From positions 186,001-250,000 of the forward strand of contig NZ_JAKIRP010000008.1 in the NCBI RefSeq assembly GCF_021646545.1: a stretch of 64,000 bases of DNA, given 5' to 3'. The stretch is from Chitinophaga filiformis. Its GTDB lineage: Bacteria; Bacteroidota; Bacteroidia; Chitinophagales; Chitinophagaceae. The translations under genes were made by a program, and so were the position numbers. The notes under the pieces are model-generated. The model saw nothing but the letters and a program-made list of their open reading frames with translations, was not told where the DNA came from and ran no database searches. Positions 19,701 to 31,900 of the stretch are shown piece by piece (positions within the stretch are counted from its first letter, which is position 1; the number at the start of each line of letters is the position of its first letter).

Positions 19701-22340
19701 GCACGTGTAGCTAAAAAGCTGGAAGAGATCAACCTGTATAATAAGGCTGATTTCCAGAAGTACAATACTGCCGCCAGGCCTGTCAAGACAGTACACTTTG
19801 AATATAACTATGAGCTGTGTCCCGGTTCGAACAGGGGAATTAATACTACGGGTAAACTGACACTCAAACGTATCTGGTTTACTTACAACGGCAATGACAA
19901 GGGTAAACGCAATCCTTATGTGTTTGCTTACAACAGTTTTAATCCCCCTTACAATAGTAAGGCATACGACCGTTGGGGCAACTACAAGGATAATGTACAG
20001 AATCCCGGTGCTACTACCAACAATCCCATTTACAACGGTGAATACCCTTATTCACTGAGAGACAGTGCACAGATGGCAAGGAATGCAGCTGCCTGGACGC
20101 TGGACTCTATTATTCTGCCTTCAGGGGCACATATGAAGATCGATTATGAAAGCGATGAATATGCCTATGTGCAGCATAAACGTGCGGCACAGATGTTCCA
20201 TGTGGCTGGTCTTTCTGCTTCAAAGCCAAACGCAACGAGCGATCTGAGTAATTCGCTGTACGGACTGATTGATTATTTGTACGTAGCGGTGAACGTGCCT
20301 AAGCCGGTCAGCAGCAATGAAGAGGTATACAGGCGTTACCTGGAAGGGATGGATAAGATCTACTTTAAGTTGTCCGTACAGGTACCGTCAGATAAATTCG
20401 GTGCGGGGAACGAGTATGTACCTGTTTACGCGACCCTGGATGATAGTTATGGATTCTTCAATAATGGCTCGACCATCTGGTTTAAGGTAAGGGCGATCGA
20501 TGCCAAAGGCGATGTGGGAGATCCGCTGAGTGTATTCAGTCCTATGGCGCAGACAGCGCTGCAGTACCTGCGCCTGAACCTTCCATCTAAAGCCTATCCC
20601 GGTTCTGATGTAGGTGATAATGTAGATCTGGGCGATGCGATCAAGATCCTGTTATCACAGGCTGACAACGTCACCAATACGATGGTGACCTATAATGTGG
20701 CCGCCAGGGCGAAAGGCTGGATGAAAACGATCGATACCTTACGTTCGCTGGTACGGCTGAATAGTCCAATCTACAGGAAATTTGGCGGAGGACTGAGAGT
20801 AAAAAGGATCAGGATCTATGATAACTGGACGAAAATGACCCAGCAGAAGGAGTCTGTTTATGGCACTGAATATCAATATACGACCCAATTGACGACATCA
20901 GCTGGCGTGGAAACGATCAGCAGTGGCGTAGCGAGTTATGAGCCGGCACTTGGCGGAGATGAAAACCCGTGGCGGCAGCCGATAGAATATACACAACAGG
21001 CAGCTGTGCTGGCGCCTGTGGAACTGGGATATACAGAGTATCCGCTGGGAGAATCTTTCTTCCCGGCGCCTTCGGTAGGCTATCGTAAGGTAAGGGCACG
21101 TTCCATCAATACTAAGGATGTCCGTTCTGCCAATGGCTACCAGGAATATTGTTTCTATACAAACTATGAGTTCCCTGTTATTACAGATATGACACTGCTG
21201 GCAGATGGTAAGAAACGATTTAAGCCTGCACTGGCTAATTTCCTGCGTATCAACGCCCGTCATTTTGTGGCGGTGAGCCAGGGCTTTAAAATAGAGCTGA
21301 ATGACATGAATGGCAAGCCCAGATCAACAGCAGTATATCCGGAAACGGATGCTGATAACCCTGTTTCTTCAACCGAATTCTTCTACAGGGAAGACGACCC
21401 TACCGCCACTTTCAGGCACCTGAGGAATACTGTTACTACGATAGCTCCTAATGGTACCATCGATACTACTGCGGTGATCGGGGAGGATATTGAGCTGATG
21501 ACAGATATGCGCGAGCACAAGAGTGTGACCAACGCCAATAACTTTAATCTCAACTCGGAGCTATTCTCTTTTGGTATGCCGCCTATTATGATCATACCTA
21601 CACTTTGGAACCTTGCGCAGCGTGAAGAGGTGAAGTTCCGGTCGGTGGCAGTCACAAAAGTGATCAACCGTCATGGTATTCTGGACAGCATCGTAGTGGC
21701 CGACAAGGGTAGCAGGGTGACGACCCGTAATCTAGCTTATAACAGTGAAACAGGAAGTGTACTGTTAACCAGCACACAGAACCTGTTTGATGATCCTGTG
21801 TACCAGTTCCAATGGCCTTCGGGCTGGGCCTACGAGGGTATGAGCGGCGCTTATAAGAACCTGAATGTGGTGCTGGACGATATCTATGTCAACAAAGGAA
21901 AGATCACCAGCGGCCTTGGTACAGCTACAGCGGCCACTTATTTCTATAGTGGAGACGAAATCCTGGTGGCTTCGAAAGTGAAGACCGGTGGAGCAGATTG
22001 TTCGCCGGAGATAGCTTCTTTCCCCGTATTCAGTACCCTGTATGCAGTAGATGCCAATGTCAAGGCAGGCGGTGCGCCTGACATCTACCTGGTAGATGCC
22101 AGTGGTACACCGTTCACTGGTAATGACGTGTCACTCAAGATCGTGCGCTCCGGCAGAAGGAATATGGATGTTCCCGTGGGAGTGGTCACTATGCTGAATA
22201 ATCCGATAGTAAAGAGTGGAACGACCTTGAAGCTGGTCATAGACGAAACTTCGAGGGTCATTAAAGCCAGTGTAACAGAATATAAACAGGACTGGCAGGT
22301 GGCAGACCGTAAGAAACAAAAGGCGGTTTGCGCTAATTGA
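16758..22340 (+). CDS. Secreted SpvB/TcB-like cassette protein A, copy 2, with PA14 domain
   Basis: The protein has 1860 aa. Residues 1-31 form a signal peptide (ending LPAYA). Residues ~100-155 contain DLFTGDFSYSIPL, IGYNSG and WVGLGWNINPGAITR, the pattern that opens SpvB/TcB proteins (repeat-poor start of the Rhs-type cage). A PA14 domain lies at about 627-751 (GLRGEYFKG, SDDGVRVYLND, KLQWRP); PA14 domains usually bind glycans. An Asp-rich TGDGISDDD loop near 884 may bind calcium. The C-terminal half matches the partial copy at 1-2955. It is followed by B (48 bp) and C (33 bp), and the order A-B-C repeats that of cassette 1. A likely role is the extracellular shell or targeting part of an Rhs assembly, inferred from the SpvB-like start and from gene order. 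The start chosen gives the signal peptide directly. Confidence 0.9.
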   Translation: MILEIVARHKKAFAIMMLTLLYCDAVLPAYAFAPRRVDHRSYTGRRNALIPAKEPAPVVGTSKSGPAKTPAKPLLKAKEAVAIGGPGQPESQAFHSVNHDNMVDLFTGDFSYSIPLMDVGGYPLAIGYNSGISMDQEASWVGLGWNINPGAITRNMRGLPDDFNGRDTIQKIASVKENKTVGVTVGADVEITGLSDYAKFGAGASLGILHNSYKGIGLETSVNTSISAGSNSMGWFTTGLSVTNSSQEGLTIGRSLAYKFADAQAREKGGLGGSVSMGWGYNSREGLKALSFSAGLRQYTMDDKNRAAVQSSNISSYISFAHPAFTPSINMPYTNTLYNYTAKVGWEAQVIHPSLSVSGYVSKQRIAPEDKRTALPAYGYLNYHTANGNEGALLDYNREKEIAYREKPTVPNIAVPSYTYDVFSISGEGTGGMFRAYRGDLGFIYDHAVKTRDNSTRGSVDIGLGSLVHAGVDLGITRAYSQSGPWTEQNPLATTIAFRKPDKLFESVYFRNPGEKTINTRAFYNAIGGEDVVSVDLYQAGNSSAVIETANRLNVYKNKRFAGNKQLTSANVYKTERDKRGQVISYLTAAEASVAGLSKYIDNYASNVYSIGNCGNTFPDDVNGNGVGLRGEYFKGRKFETKLFERTDPTINFNNIDEINQNLPAGAAQLGNDFSVRWTGRVKVASSGRYRFSTNSDDGVRVYLNDTLIIDRWNDHGNTKDTAWVNLVADQLYNIKAEYYQARGRVIMKLQWRPLATTEVVIPTASLYLMPDKDTFVVGTNLSKEKRVNDFRKADHISEIDVLNTDGRRYVYGIPVYNLKQRDLTFSVAAGTGRRAEGLVKYTPGVDNTVNNNKGNDNYFNSEEMPAYAHSFLLTGILSPDYTDLTGDGISDDDPGNAIKFNYTKVAGIKNPYKWRSPANDSASYSEGLLTDNRDDKGSYIAGNKELWYLHSIESKNMIATFKLTDRDDLFPITEDGVKQSARVAKKLEEINLYNKADFQKYNTAARPVKTVHFEYNYELCPGSNRGINTTGKLTLKRIWFTYNGNDKGKRNPYVFAYNSFNPPYNSKAYDRWGNYKDNVQNPGATTNNPIYNGEYPYSLRDSAQMARNAAAWTLDSIILPSGAHMKIDYESDEYAYVQHKRAAQMFHVAGLSASKPNATSDLSNSLYGLIDYLYVAVNVPKPVSSNEEVYRRYLEGMDKIYFKLSVQVPSDKFGAGNEYVPVYATLDDSYGFFNNGSTIWFKVRAIDAKGDVGDPLSVFSPMAQTALQYLRLNLPSKAYPGSDVGDNVDLGDAIKILLSQADNVTNTMVTYNVAARAKGWMKTIDTLRSLVRLNSPIYRKFGGGLRVKRIRIYDNWTKMTQQKESVYGTEYQYTTQLTTSAGVETISSGVASYEPALGGDENPWRQPIEYTQQAAVLAPVELGYTEYPLGESFFPAPSVGYRKVRARSINTKDVRSANGYQEYCFYTNYEFPVITDMTLLADGKKRFKPALANFLRINARHFVAVSQGFKIELNDMNGKPRSTAVYPETDADNPVSSTEFFYREDDPTATFRHLRNTVTTIAPNGTIDTTAVIGEDIELMTDMREHKSVTNANNFNLNSELFSFGMPPIMIIPTLWNLAQREEVKFRSVAVTKVINRHGILDSIVVADKGSRVTTRNLAYNSETGSVLLTSTQNLFDDPVYQFQWPSGWAYEGMSGAYKNLNVVLDDIYVNKGKITSGLGTATAATYFYSGDEILVASKVKTGGADCSPEIASFPVFSTLYAVDANVKAGGAPDIYLVDASGTPFTGNDVSLKIVRSGRRNMDVPVGVVTMLNNPIVKSGTTLKLVIDETSRVIKASVTEYKQDWQVADRKKQKAVCAN

Positions 22341-22388
22341 TCATCTATCTAAAAAAGTAAGTCAGTAACAGTCCTTATCTGTGATACT

Positions 22389-25300
22389 ATGAAAAGTAAA
22401 TTAATAACTGAAAATAAATACCTCCTTCTGCTGCTGGTGACACTGCTATGGACAGCAAGCACCCTGCAGGCACAATGTACCTCCTGGGGTATCAGCGCGG
22501 TAGCACAGGCGTCTACCTGTGCCGCGAACGGGAAGATCACGCTTTCCTTTACAGGAACAGGAGCAGGTAATGTCACCAATATGTTGTATAGCCTGGAACC
22601 GCTGACGGCAGGCGGATATGCTGTGGCACCGGGTACTTCTTCAATATTTGAGAATGTACCGGCTGGGAGCTACAGAGCGGTAGCGAAGGGGATATGTAAC
22701 AGTCAGGAGGTATCTGCTACGGTGAACGTAACGGTGCCTGGTAATTATGTGCCTTTTAAAGCGGCGGTGGCGCAGAACAAGATCACGCTGTACCATTGTA
22801 ATACTGGTCAGGCTTATGTAACACTTAGTGATGGCAAGGCGCCTTATACGGTGACCATTACCAATGCCCCTGCTGCTTATACAGGGCGGAGAACTTTTGT
22901 TGCCACCGCCAATTTTATAATCGATAGTCTGTGGAGCGGCAATTATACGCTGTCAGTAACAGATGCCTGTAGCGCGGCAGTCTCTGTGCAGACCGTCAGT
23001 ATTACTGAATTGAGACAGTTGGGTGCCGGTGATCTTAACTTTCAGGAGCCGGCAATGGTCAGGAATACCTGTAACAAAATAATCTTTAAATCGCCTGTCA
23101 GCGTGACGAGCAGTCCGTATATACCCTATTTACAGGGCACTACACCACTGGCTTTTGCTGTATCCTACAACGGTGGTGTAAAGTCTCCTTACAGGATGAT
23201 AGGCGCTACAGATACGATCACACTGTCCGCGGGGCAGACCTTTGCCAGTGCTTATGGAGATACTGTCATGTACTATTTCAGAACGCCCTGTGGGGATGAA
23301 GTAGCGATCCCATATGTAATACCGATGCCTACTGTCGGTAATTACTTCGAATATAATTGCAGCAGGGATTTTAATGCAGGGTATTATATTGTGGACACTA
23401 CCAGGATCGTTTGCTATCCTGTTTATGTCAATTTAAAGAATACTGCCACCAATGCAATACGGTATGATACCCTCAAGGGACCTGAGTCCCAGCGCCTGAT
23501 CAACAATGTTCCTTTCGGGAACTACCTGTTTAACGCTGTCACCGCAGATGGTGCGAAACTGCGTGATAATGTTGTGTTGAATGTGGCTTCGCCCCCCGCG
23601 AATCCATATCTGATACGGATACAGTCTAACGAGGGTGTGACGGGCAATGACGGCGCCATCGCTTTTGCTTTCAGTAAACCGGGAGCATCATTGCCGGCAG
23701 GTTTGGAGATAAAGCTGATCAGTCCATCTGGTTATACTTATGCCGCTACTGTCACAGGCGACAGGCCTACCCAATTGCTGGCCGCCCTCAGTAACGATAA
23801 TCCACGACGTTATTTTTATCCGGGTAGCTATCTGTTCAGGCTTACTGACACCTGTGGTACCTATGATATGCCGGTGACGGTAACGGAAAATGATGTGTAT
23901 CGCTATACCTGGAGTGTTGTTACTGCTCAGACCTGTACAGGACTCTCAGTTATCCCTACCGGAAGGGCGATGTACCAGGGTACTGAACAGCAGACCTACT
24001 TTCAGATCCTCTGGGGACCGCTGGGGGCGATTGGATATGATAAGAAGATCGTTACTTCAGGCGATACACTCCTGTTGCCAACTGAGGGGCAGTATCGTAT
24101 TGGGGTGTCAGCTTATCCCACAGTAGTGAATGATTTTAGCGTCTATGGAAATGGTGCATCGCTAAAGAACATCGATTTTAAATATCAGCCACTGATCATC
24201 GATGTGAATAATTCCCTCGGATGGATCTGTCCTGGTCAGCCGGACAACTCTGGTACTATCCAGGCCAACGCCATCGGCGGCAGTAAAATAAAAACGGGTG
24301 TGTATACCTATAAACTTGCGGTACAGGGGAAAGGGGGGACAGGGTCTTACCTGGCTAGTAATACTACCGGAAGGTTCAGTACTGCTGCTTCCGGAGGCGC
24401 ATATACACTTGTGAAAGATCAGAACTATGATGTGCGTGTGGAAGACGAGTGTGGAAGTGCGGCTGTACAGACCCTGAAAATCATAGACTTTGAAACGGCT
24501 GAACTGGCAAAGACAGACAAGCCGGAGTATTGTATCGGGGACAGGGTGATTTTTAATATCATCAACCTGCCTACTACCGCTATTACTTATGCCTGGAGCG
24601 GCCCGGAAGGATTTACAAGTACGGAGCAGAACCCGGTGCTTTCTCCCGTTACAGTCAGCAGCGGAGGAAATTATCATGCAACCATCTATTCAGATATCTG
24701 CCTGCAACCTATTGAAGCCGATGTGCTGGTGAAACTGGCGCCGTACAACCTGACTTGTTACAGTGCAGTGACCGACACCAGTGTGAATCCGTATGCTTAC
24801 AGCCTGATGGGCAACTGGCGTGCACAGAAGAGCTATACGTACTATGCTGCAAGAACAGAGAACAGTACCGCGCAGACGGTGAATTTACGGACGGATGGTA
24901 CTATTAAGAACTTCAAATCTTTCTGGCAACTGAATGGTACGGGTATTCAGCCACTGTATGATGAGAGTCGCTGGGTGTGGAACACTGAAACCACGTTATT
25001 TAATAAAAGGGGGCTGGAACTGGAAAACAAAGATCCGCTTGGACGTTTCAACTCCGGTATTTATGGCTTTGATGATGCACTGGCAGTAGCGGTGGTACAG
25101 AACAGCCGTTACAGGGAGGCCGCTTACGAAGGGTTTGAAGACTACTTTTTTGGAGGTACTTATTGCGATACTTCCTGCAGTGTAGGTCGCAGCTTTGACT
25201 TTTCAGGTTACAGGAACAACCTGGATTCTATACAGTCGCATACTGGTAGATACAGCCTGCGCATAGCTGCTGGTCAGAGCGCGGGTATCAGTGCTGATAT

Positions 25301-25883
25301 CCTGCCGGATAATGGTACTGCGTTTAACCTGTCTTTTAATAAGGAAAGCAATAGTTGTGTAACGGCAGGACAGGTACTGGGTAGTATACGTACCAACAAG
25401 GATGCCATTCTGCCGGTATATTCCCCATTGCCGGGAAAACAGATCCTGATCAGCGCCTGGGTGAAGGAACAGCAGGATTGTAAGGGCCTCACTTATACAG
25501 GCAATAAGATGACTATCATCGTGAAGAGAGGAGCGACGACTACGACAGTGAACGCTTCTCCCACAGGAGGCATCATCGATGGCTGGCAGCGTTATGAGCA
25601 GGTGGTGGATGTACCTGCAGATGCCACATCGCTGGCGGTGACCGTACTGGCTACGGGAACGTCTGCGGTATACCTGGACGATCTGCGCATCCATCCTTAC
25701 AATGCCAATATGCGATCATTTGTGTATAGTCCGTCGGACCTCCGTATGATGGCGGAACTGGATGAGAACAACTATGCCACTTTCTATGAGTATGATGATG
25801 ACGGGACGCTCATCAGGTTGAAGAAAGAAACGGAAAGCGGCATTAAGATGATCAATGAGACCAGAAGTGCCCTGATAAAGTAA
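22389..25883 (+). CDS. Secreted Ig-like/carbohydrate-binding-like cassette protein B, copy 2
   Basis: This 1164 aa paralogue of 3515-7012 is almost the same length and aligns throughout. The signal peptide covers about residues 1-28 (hydrophobic LLLLLVTLLW core, ending TLQAQ). The Ig/PKD-like segment (YCIGDRVIF, then TYAWSGPEGF), the galactose-binding-like region (HTGRYSLRI, then VYLDDLRIHPY) and the YD-like tail (ATFYEYDDDGTLIRLKKE) are all kept. The first ~600 residues are more diverged between the copies than the last ~500, which have long identical runs. This suggests that the C-terminal part is held by contacts with the Rhs protein. It starts only 48 bp after gene A, without the small secreted gene found in cassette 1. 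No enzymatic residues are recognised. Confidence 0.85.
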   Translation: MKSKLITENKYLLLLLVTLLWTASTLQAQCTSWGISAVAQASTCAANGKITLSFTGTGAGNVTNMLYSLEPLTAGGYAVAPGTSSIFENVPAGSYRAVAKGICNSQEVSATVNVTVPGNYVPFKAAVAQNKITLYHCNTGQAYVTLSDGKAPYTVTITNAPAAYTGRRTFVATANFIIDSLWSGNYTLSVTDACSAAVSVQTVSITELRQLGAGDLNFQEPAMVRNTCNKIIFKSPVSVTSSPYIPYLQGTTPLAFAVSYNGGVKSPYRMIGATDTITLSAGQTFASAYGDTVMYYFRTPCGDEVAIPYVIPMPTVGNYFEYNCSRDFNAGYYIVDTTRIVCYPVYVNLKNTATNAIRYDTLKGPESQRLINNVPFGNYLFNAVTADGAKLRDNVVLNVASPPANPYLIRIQSNEGVTGNDGAIAFAFSKPGASLPAGLEIKLISPSGYTYAATVTGDRPTQLLAALSNDNPRRYFYPGSYLFRLTDTCGTYDMPVTVTENDVYRYTWSVVTAQTCTGLSVIPTGRAMYQGTEQQTYFQILWGPLGAIGYDKKIVTSGDTLLLPTEGQYRIGVSAYPTVVNDFSVYGNGASLKNIDFKYQPLIIDVNNSLGWICPGQPDNSGTIQANAIGGSKIKTGVYTYKLAVQGKGGTGSYLASNTTGRFSTAASGGAYTLVKDQNYDVRVEDECGSAAVQTLKIIDFETAELAKTDKPEYCIGDRVIFNIINLPTTAITYAWSGPEGFTSTEQNPVLSPVTVSSGGNYHATIYSDICLQPIEADVLVKLAPYNLTCYSAVTDTSVNPYAYSLMGNWRAQKSYTYYAARTENSTAQTVNLRTDGTIKNFKSFWQLNGTGIQPLYDESRWVWNTETTLFNKRGLELENKDPLGRFNSGIYGFDDALAVAVVQNSRYREAAYEGFEDYFFGGTYCDTSCSVGRSFDFSGYRNNLDSIQSHTGRYSLRIAAGQSAGISADILPDNGTAFNLSFNKESNSCVTAGQVLGSIRTNKDAILPVYSPLPGKQILISAWVKEQQDCKGLTYTGNKMTIIVKRGATTTTVNASPTGGIIDGWQRYEQVVDVPADATSLAVTVLATGTSAVYLDDLRIHPYNANMRSFVYSPSDLRMMAELDENNYATFYEYDDDGTLIRLKKETESGIKMINETRSALIK

Positions 25884-25916
25884 TCAATAACATAATACTG
25901 CTCTAAATAAGATATT

Positions 25917-28900
25917 ATGCATTTTTTTCCAGGAAAGATCGTTCAATGGTGTTTGACTATGCTGCTCCTGCTGACGGCAGCTTACAGTCAGGCGCAGAAC
26001 GGCAATACAACCCTCTTAAAGAATACACTGGATGGCAGTAAACAACAGCTGGCCAAAGACTCGGCTGTTACTGTACAGGATAGTGTGTATTTTAATCCGG
26101 CGCTGCTCAGCAAGCTGGATACTCCCTATTATGTGAAGAACATTGTTACATTCCGCATTAATGAATATGCGGGTGTATACCTGCCTGCGCAGTTTAATGC
26201 AACTGTGCGGGTGAGGGTTATTTATACAAAGCCGAATCTGAGTATGGATTCTGTGGAGAAGGACCTGAGTATCAATTACGATGTTAATGCTACTTATACC
26301 AACAGAAGCAGCTTTGTGTTTAATAACGCACATAAGGTGACTGTGAAAGTGGTGAGTGCCAGCATTGGCACTGCACCTGCAAGAGTGATGTCGGCATTGG
26401 TGCTGGACAATGAGATGCAGGTGAGGCCTGTTTATAAGCTGTCCTGTACGGATGATGCGGTGAAGAGCATCTCCAGCAACAGCGTTGCGAATATTGACTC
26501 TACGGACGAGCTGACTGTTGTATGGCCGGTAGTGACCGGTGCAAATGTGTACGACCTGGAATGGGCATATATCGATTCCTCGGCTTACCTGGCTAACAGG
26601 TATGGTAACCCGGTTAATGCGCAGCTGTTGTTCCGCAACAATACATCCCGTGTTACCATTGCGGGTAATACTTACCGCATTCCGTTGTTGTACGATAATG
26701 GCGGTATCCTGTTCTTCAGGGTAAGGGCTGTGCAGGAGAAAAGTCGTGAGGCGAGAATAGAAACAGCATGGAGTTCGGATTATACAGGTGGTCTGGGCAG
26801 TTTCTCTTTTGGGGGGCATCAGCGGATGATGAACTGGCAATCGTCTGTCGACTATGCAGAGGAAGGAAAGCGCAAAGCTGTTGTGACCTACTATGATGGT
26901 TCTCTAAGAGAACGGCAGGTCATTACCAAAGACAATGTGACGAATAAGACTGTTGTGGGGGAAACATTCTATGATTACCAGGGAAGGCCGGTTGTATCCG
27001 TTATGCCGACACCTTCTTTGAGCAGTGTAATGCGATATACGCCTAAATTCAACACGGCAGCCAGTGCAACTGAATACGACAAGAGTTATTATGATAAACT
27101 TACTTCAGCTGCCGCATATCTGACCAGTAGTGCTTCGCCTATGTACACTGGTAGTGGCGCTTCGCAGTATTATTCCAGCGCCAATCCGGATAAGAATACG
27201 GGCGTGAATCAGTTCATTCCTAATGCCGGGCAATATCCGTTTACGGAAACAGAATATACACAGGACAATACCGGTAGAATAAGCCGGCAGAGTGACGTAG
27301 GCTCAGTGTTTAAATTAGGCAGTAAACACGAGACCAGGTATTTCTATGGTACACCGGGAGATAACGACCTGGATGTATTGTTTGGTACTGATGCAGGCGA
27401 CCGGTTACATTATTTCAAGAACATGGTGCAGGATGCCAACGGGCAGATCGCTGTGACCTACCTGGATATGTACGGGCGTACTATTGCAACAGCGTTGGCA
27501 GGTGTGCCGGATAGTGCTGTTATGGATAATCTTAGTTCTTATTCACAGTTTCCTGTAACAGACACCCTATCCCGTGCCAACAGCAACGTGATCACCGATA
27601 TGGTGATGGAGAGTACGCAGAGTCAGCTGGTGGCGATTGACGGAGATTACCAGTTCAGGTATACATTGACTCCGCCTGTGTTGCAGAAGCGTGATTGCAA
27701 TAATGTCCTGGTTTGTTATAATGCATTGTATGATCTGAGGATCACGATTACCGATGATGCTTATAATCAGCGTCTGGGAGGTAAAGCGTTTGATACCATC
27801 ATCCGCAACTATACAGGAGCTATTGTTACTGACTGTTCTGCGCCTACACCTTTCAATGTCACTTTTACGAAGCGCCTGCCGAAAGGTACTTATCAGATCA
27901 ATAAACGCCTGAGCATCAGGCGGGATGCGATGGATTATTACAGGGACAGTGTATTTATGAAGAAGAACCTTTGTACTACACTGGACCAGTTTATACAGCA
28001 ACAGCGTGATCTGCTTATAAATACGAAATGTATACCTGATTGTAAATCCTGTCAGGATAGTCTTGGCACCTGGCTTACTTTCAGGGCTAAATATATGAAA
28101 GGTGCTGGTATTGCTGTAGCCGATTCAGCTGCGTATCGTGGCGAAGCGATGGCTGCTTACGACGAGGCCCTTGCTGCCTGTGATGCTTTGTGTAACAAGA
28201 CCAGCGAGGTGACAGATACCAGGAACGCCATGTTGCTGGATATGTCTGCGCCATCAGGACAGTATGCTAATCCTGACGATACGCTGGATATCTATTCTAT
28301 CTTCTATCAGAAGGACGAAAATACGCTTCCTGTCTATAAACGGGATACGGTGACTTACCTGGATGAAGCGGGTAAGCCTGATCTCGTCTATGATGAGTTG
28401 AGCAATAGCTATGTAATACCTCAGCGACTACGGCCAGATCAATTTGCTGCAAAGTTCAAACCTTCCTGGGCGGCGGCATTACTGAAGTTCCATCCGGAGT
28501 ATTGTAAGTGGCTGGAATTCCAGAAATATGCCGCCAGCTATACCTGGGACAGGGCATTTGCAATTGTCGATACTTATGCGGAGGCAAAGGCCAAAGGTTA
28601 TCTGAACCCTACCGGCAACAGCAGTTTCCCTTTCACAATAGTAACAGCCAACAGAGATCCGCTGTCAACGGCAAGTACTGCCAATAAGACTGCGCTGGAG
28701 GCGAAACTGAATAACTTCAATGGGGGAACAGGTACGACCATCCTGTCATTGTGGAGTATGGCGACCATTACGGTGAAGTGTCCGGATAACAGCAGTACCT
28801 GTATCGATACGTACAACACACCAGCGAAAGCTTTCAGCGAAAGTACTTTATGCACGGCTGATCTCGATATGGCATGGCGCAACTTCCGCCAGTTATACCA

Positions 28901-31900
28901 GACGGTGAAACAGGGGCTCCTGAGCGATAAGATCAGGAATGCTGCTTGTCCGGCGGGTGTAGTGAACCCTACTTCAGCGCAATTGACGGCTGCTGGTAAA
29001 CAGCTCAATTTTAACAATGCCGCAGATGCATTGGGACAGAATGGGCTGGGTTATCTGAATAATAATCCAACCGGAGCTGCGGCTACAGATTCTACTAATA
29101 AGGCGCTGGCGAAGGCGTATGAAGAGAATTGTAATGCCTATGCGAAGGCATGGGTACAGCAATTGGCGCCTTGTAAGTACAGTCAGGCGGCTTTGAATAT
29201 CATTATACCGAGATTAGTGCAGGTATGTAAAGAGGGCTCGGACATTTCGCATCCGCTGGGGTCAGGTTCTGTGAAACCGGGCAGTACGAATACTTATAAA
29301 AGCTTCCAGGCAGTGCTGGATGATTATAATAAGCAGAATAACATCACTAATTCGACAGATTGTAATCCGGAGATGATAACAGCGCCGGCCCCGTATGATA
29401 AGCAGGTGGCTTATACCAATAAGCCAATCTATACTAAGCCGGATAGTTGTGAGTGTGCTAAGCTGAATGGTTTGCAGGCTGAGTATGTGAAATACGGTAA
29501 GTCTACGGATAGCAGTTTTGCAGGGTATTTGTCGCGTACAAGGAAGATCAGCATGACGAATGCTGATCTCACACAGTTGTTGAATGCGTGTAATACAACC
29601 AGCAGCTGTACATATTTCGATAAGGTAATTAACATTCCGCCGGCTTTGCAGTGTTACAGCGGGGAGATATGTGTGTCATGTAAGGTAGTGGAAGATCTGT
29701 ACCAGGGCTATATATCCGCATATCCTAATTTTACTCCTCAGAAGGCAGAGCTGGATACTATTCAACAGAAAAAGAACAGGTTGTTTGCCAATTACATGAA
29801 CAACCGCCTCGGGTTTAGCAAACAGGCATGGGAGTATCTTCAGTTCAGGGATAATTGTCCCAAAACGCCAACGCCGGATCCTGGTATATGTGATAGTCTC
29901 ACGTGGGCCAGGAATGAATTCCTGAGACTGTTTCCATCACTAACGGGCGACTCACTCAGTCTGTCACGCACATTAATAGGGAGCATAGTTACGCATGTGA
30001 TCTCCACCGATAACAGGTCTGCATGGTCTGGAACAGAGGCTCTCGCGGCAGCTGTGTGGAAGGACAGCAGTAACAGGGTATTTAAGTTGAGGGATAATCT
30101 GGTAATTCCTATTGGTTCAACATTCAGTGTTTTGGGAGTACCCTACAATGCACGGGTGACCAGGTCAACGATAATCATGGACGGGAGGGCGCAAGGTCCG
30201 AACTACCCACCCAGCGATTTTTTCAAGGAGATAACGTCTCATTATAGCACCAATGGCACTGCCTTCGGCTATATTGAGCGGGCATTGGGCCCTGTTATAC
30301 CGGGAGTAACTACCTTTTCAACCCTACCGGCAGTTACAACTGAGCATAGGATTACGTTGACCACTTTGCCAGCGGGTGCTAGTTCAGGTAGACAAGCCTT
30401 TATATGCACCGATCTGGCTATTGATATGTACGATGCATACCAGAAAGGGAAATATTATGGGTTGATATTCCGAATGGATGATGCAACGGAGGCAGGTGCC
30501 AGTAATAATTCTTACGTTTTCAATTACAGTCCCACGTCGACTGTTAATACAACTGTTCCATGGCTTACTATAAACTATAAAGCAACGGTATGTGATGAGT
30601 GGGCTGTCAGGTTTAATTTCTGGTTTCATACCGCATATTCTCCGGCTCAGATAGATAGTTTGTTCCTGGTGAATTGTGGGGCTGTTTCGGGATTTTGTGG
30701 TGGAGGAACCACGCCTCCGAATCCCGGGGACAGTGTTGTTGGCCCTTATGATGGTCCGCTGCTTTGTGGTAAGTCCACGCCTGTTTTCCCGCCGGTAGAT
30801 GTTAATGAGATCAACAACTGTTCTGACAATGAATTCTTTGCTATCAGCAAGGGAACGGAGTTGTACAAGGCGTATCGTGACTCTGTGAAAGGCAGTTTTG
30901 AAAAGGATTATATCAGTACCGGTTTGCAGGCTGCAAACAAAGAAGTGTTCACGGTAAACTATAATACCAGTGAATATCATTATACACTGTACTACTATGA
31001 TCAGGCGGGGAATCTGGTGAAGACCGTGCCTCCGGCGGGTGTGGTGCTTGATAGATCAGATAGCTGGGTGAACAGTGTGAGAGCTGCACGTAAAGCGAAG
31101 CAGCAGCGTGTACCTGCGCATAAGAAGATAACCCTGTACAGGTATAATACACTGGAACAGGTTGTCGAGCAAAAAACACCGGACGGGGGAATTACACGAT
31201 TCTGGTATGACCGGTTGGGAAGGCCGGTAATATCGCAGAATGCACAACAGAAGGCAGACCGGAACTATAGTTATACAAATTATGATGCGCTGGGAAGAAT
31301 ACAGGAGGCCGGGCAGATGAACAGTACTAACCTGATGACGGACAGTATCAGCCGCGATCCGCTGTTGCTGACACAATGGCTAACGGCAGCAAAAGGAACC
31401 AGCACACAGATCACACGGACTATGTATGATGTTGCTTATACGCCTTTGTCCCAGTTGGTATTGTCGGCCCGTAATCTGCGTAACCGGGTGGCATGGACAG
31501 CAACCTATAATAACAATACCGATCTGAGTAACGGTAATTATGCAGCTGGTACTTTCTATAGCTATGATGCGCATGGTAATGTGGACACACTGTTGCAGGA
31601 TTATAAACTGGGAGGAATGGCAGACGCAGGGAACAGGTTTAAGAAGATCGTGTACAGGTATGACCTGATCAGTGGTAAGGTACATCAGGTGGCTTATCAG
31701 CCTTCTCAGGCGGACGCGTTTTATCATCGTTATACGTATGATGCGGAGAACAGGCTGATTAATGTGGAGACGAGCCGGGATAGTATTTATTGGGAGAATG
31801 ATGCTTATTATGCGTATTACAAACATGGTCCGCTGGCGAGGTTGGTCTTAGGACAGCAGCAGGTACAGGGACTGGACTATGCTTATACCTTGCAGGGATG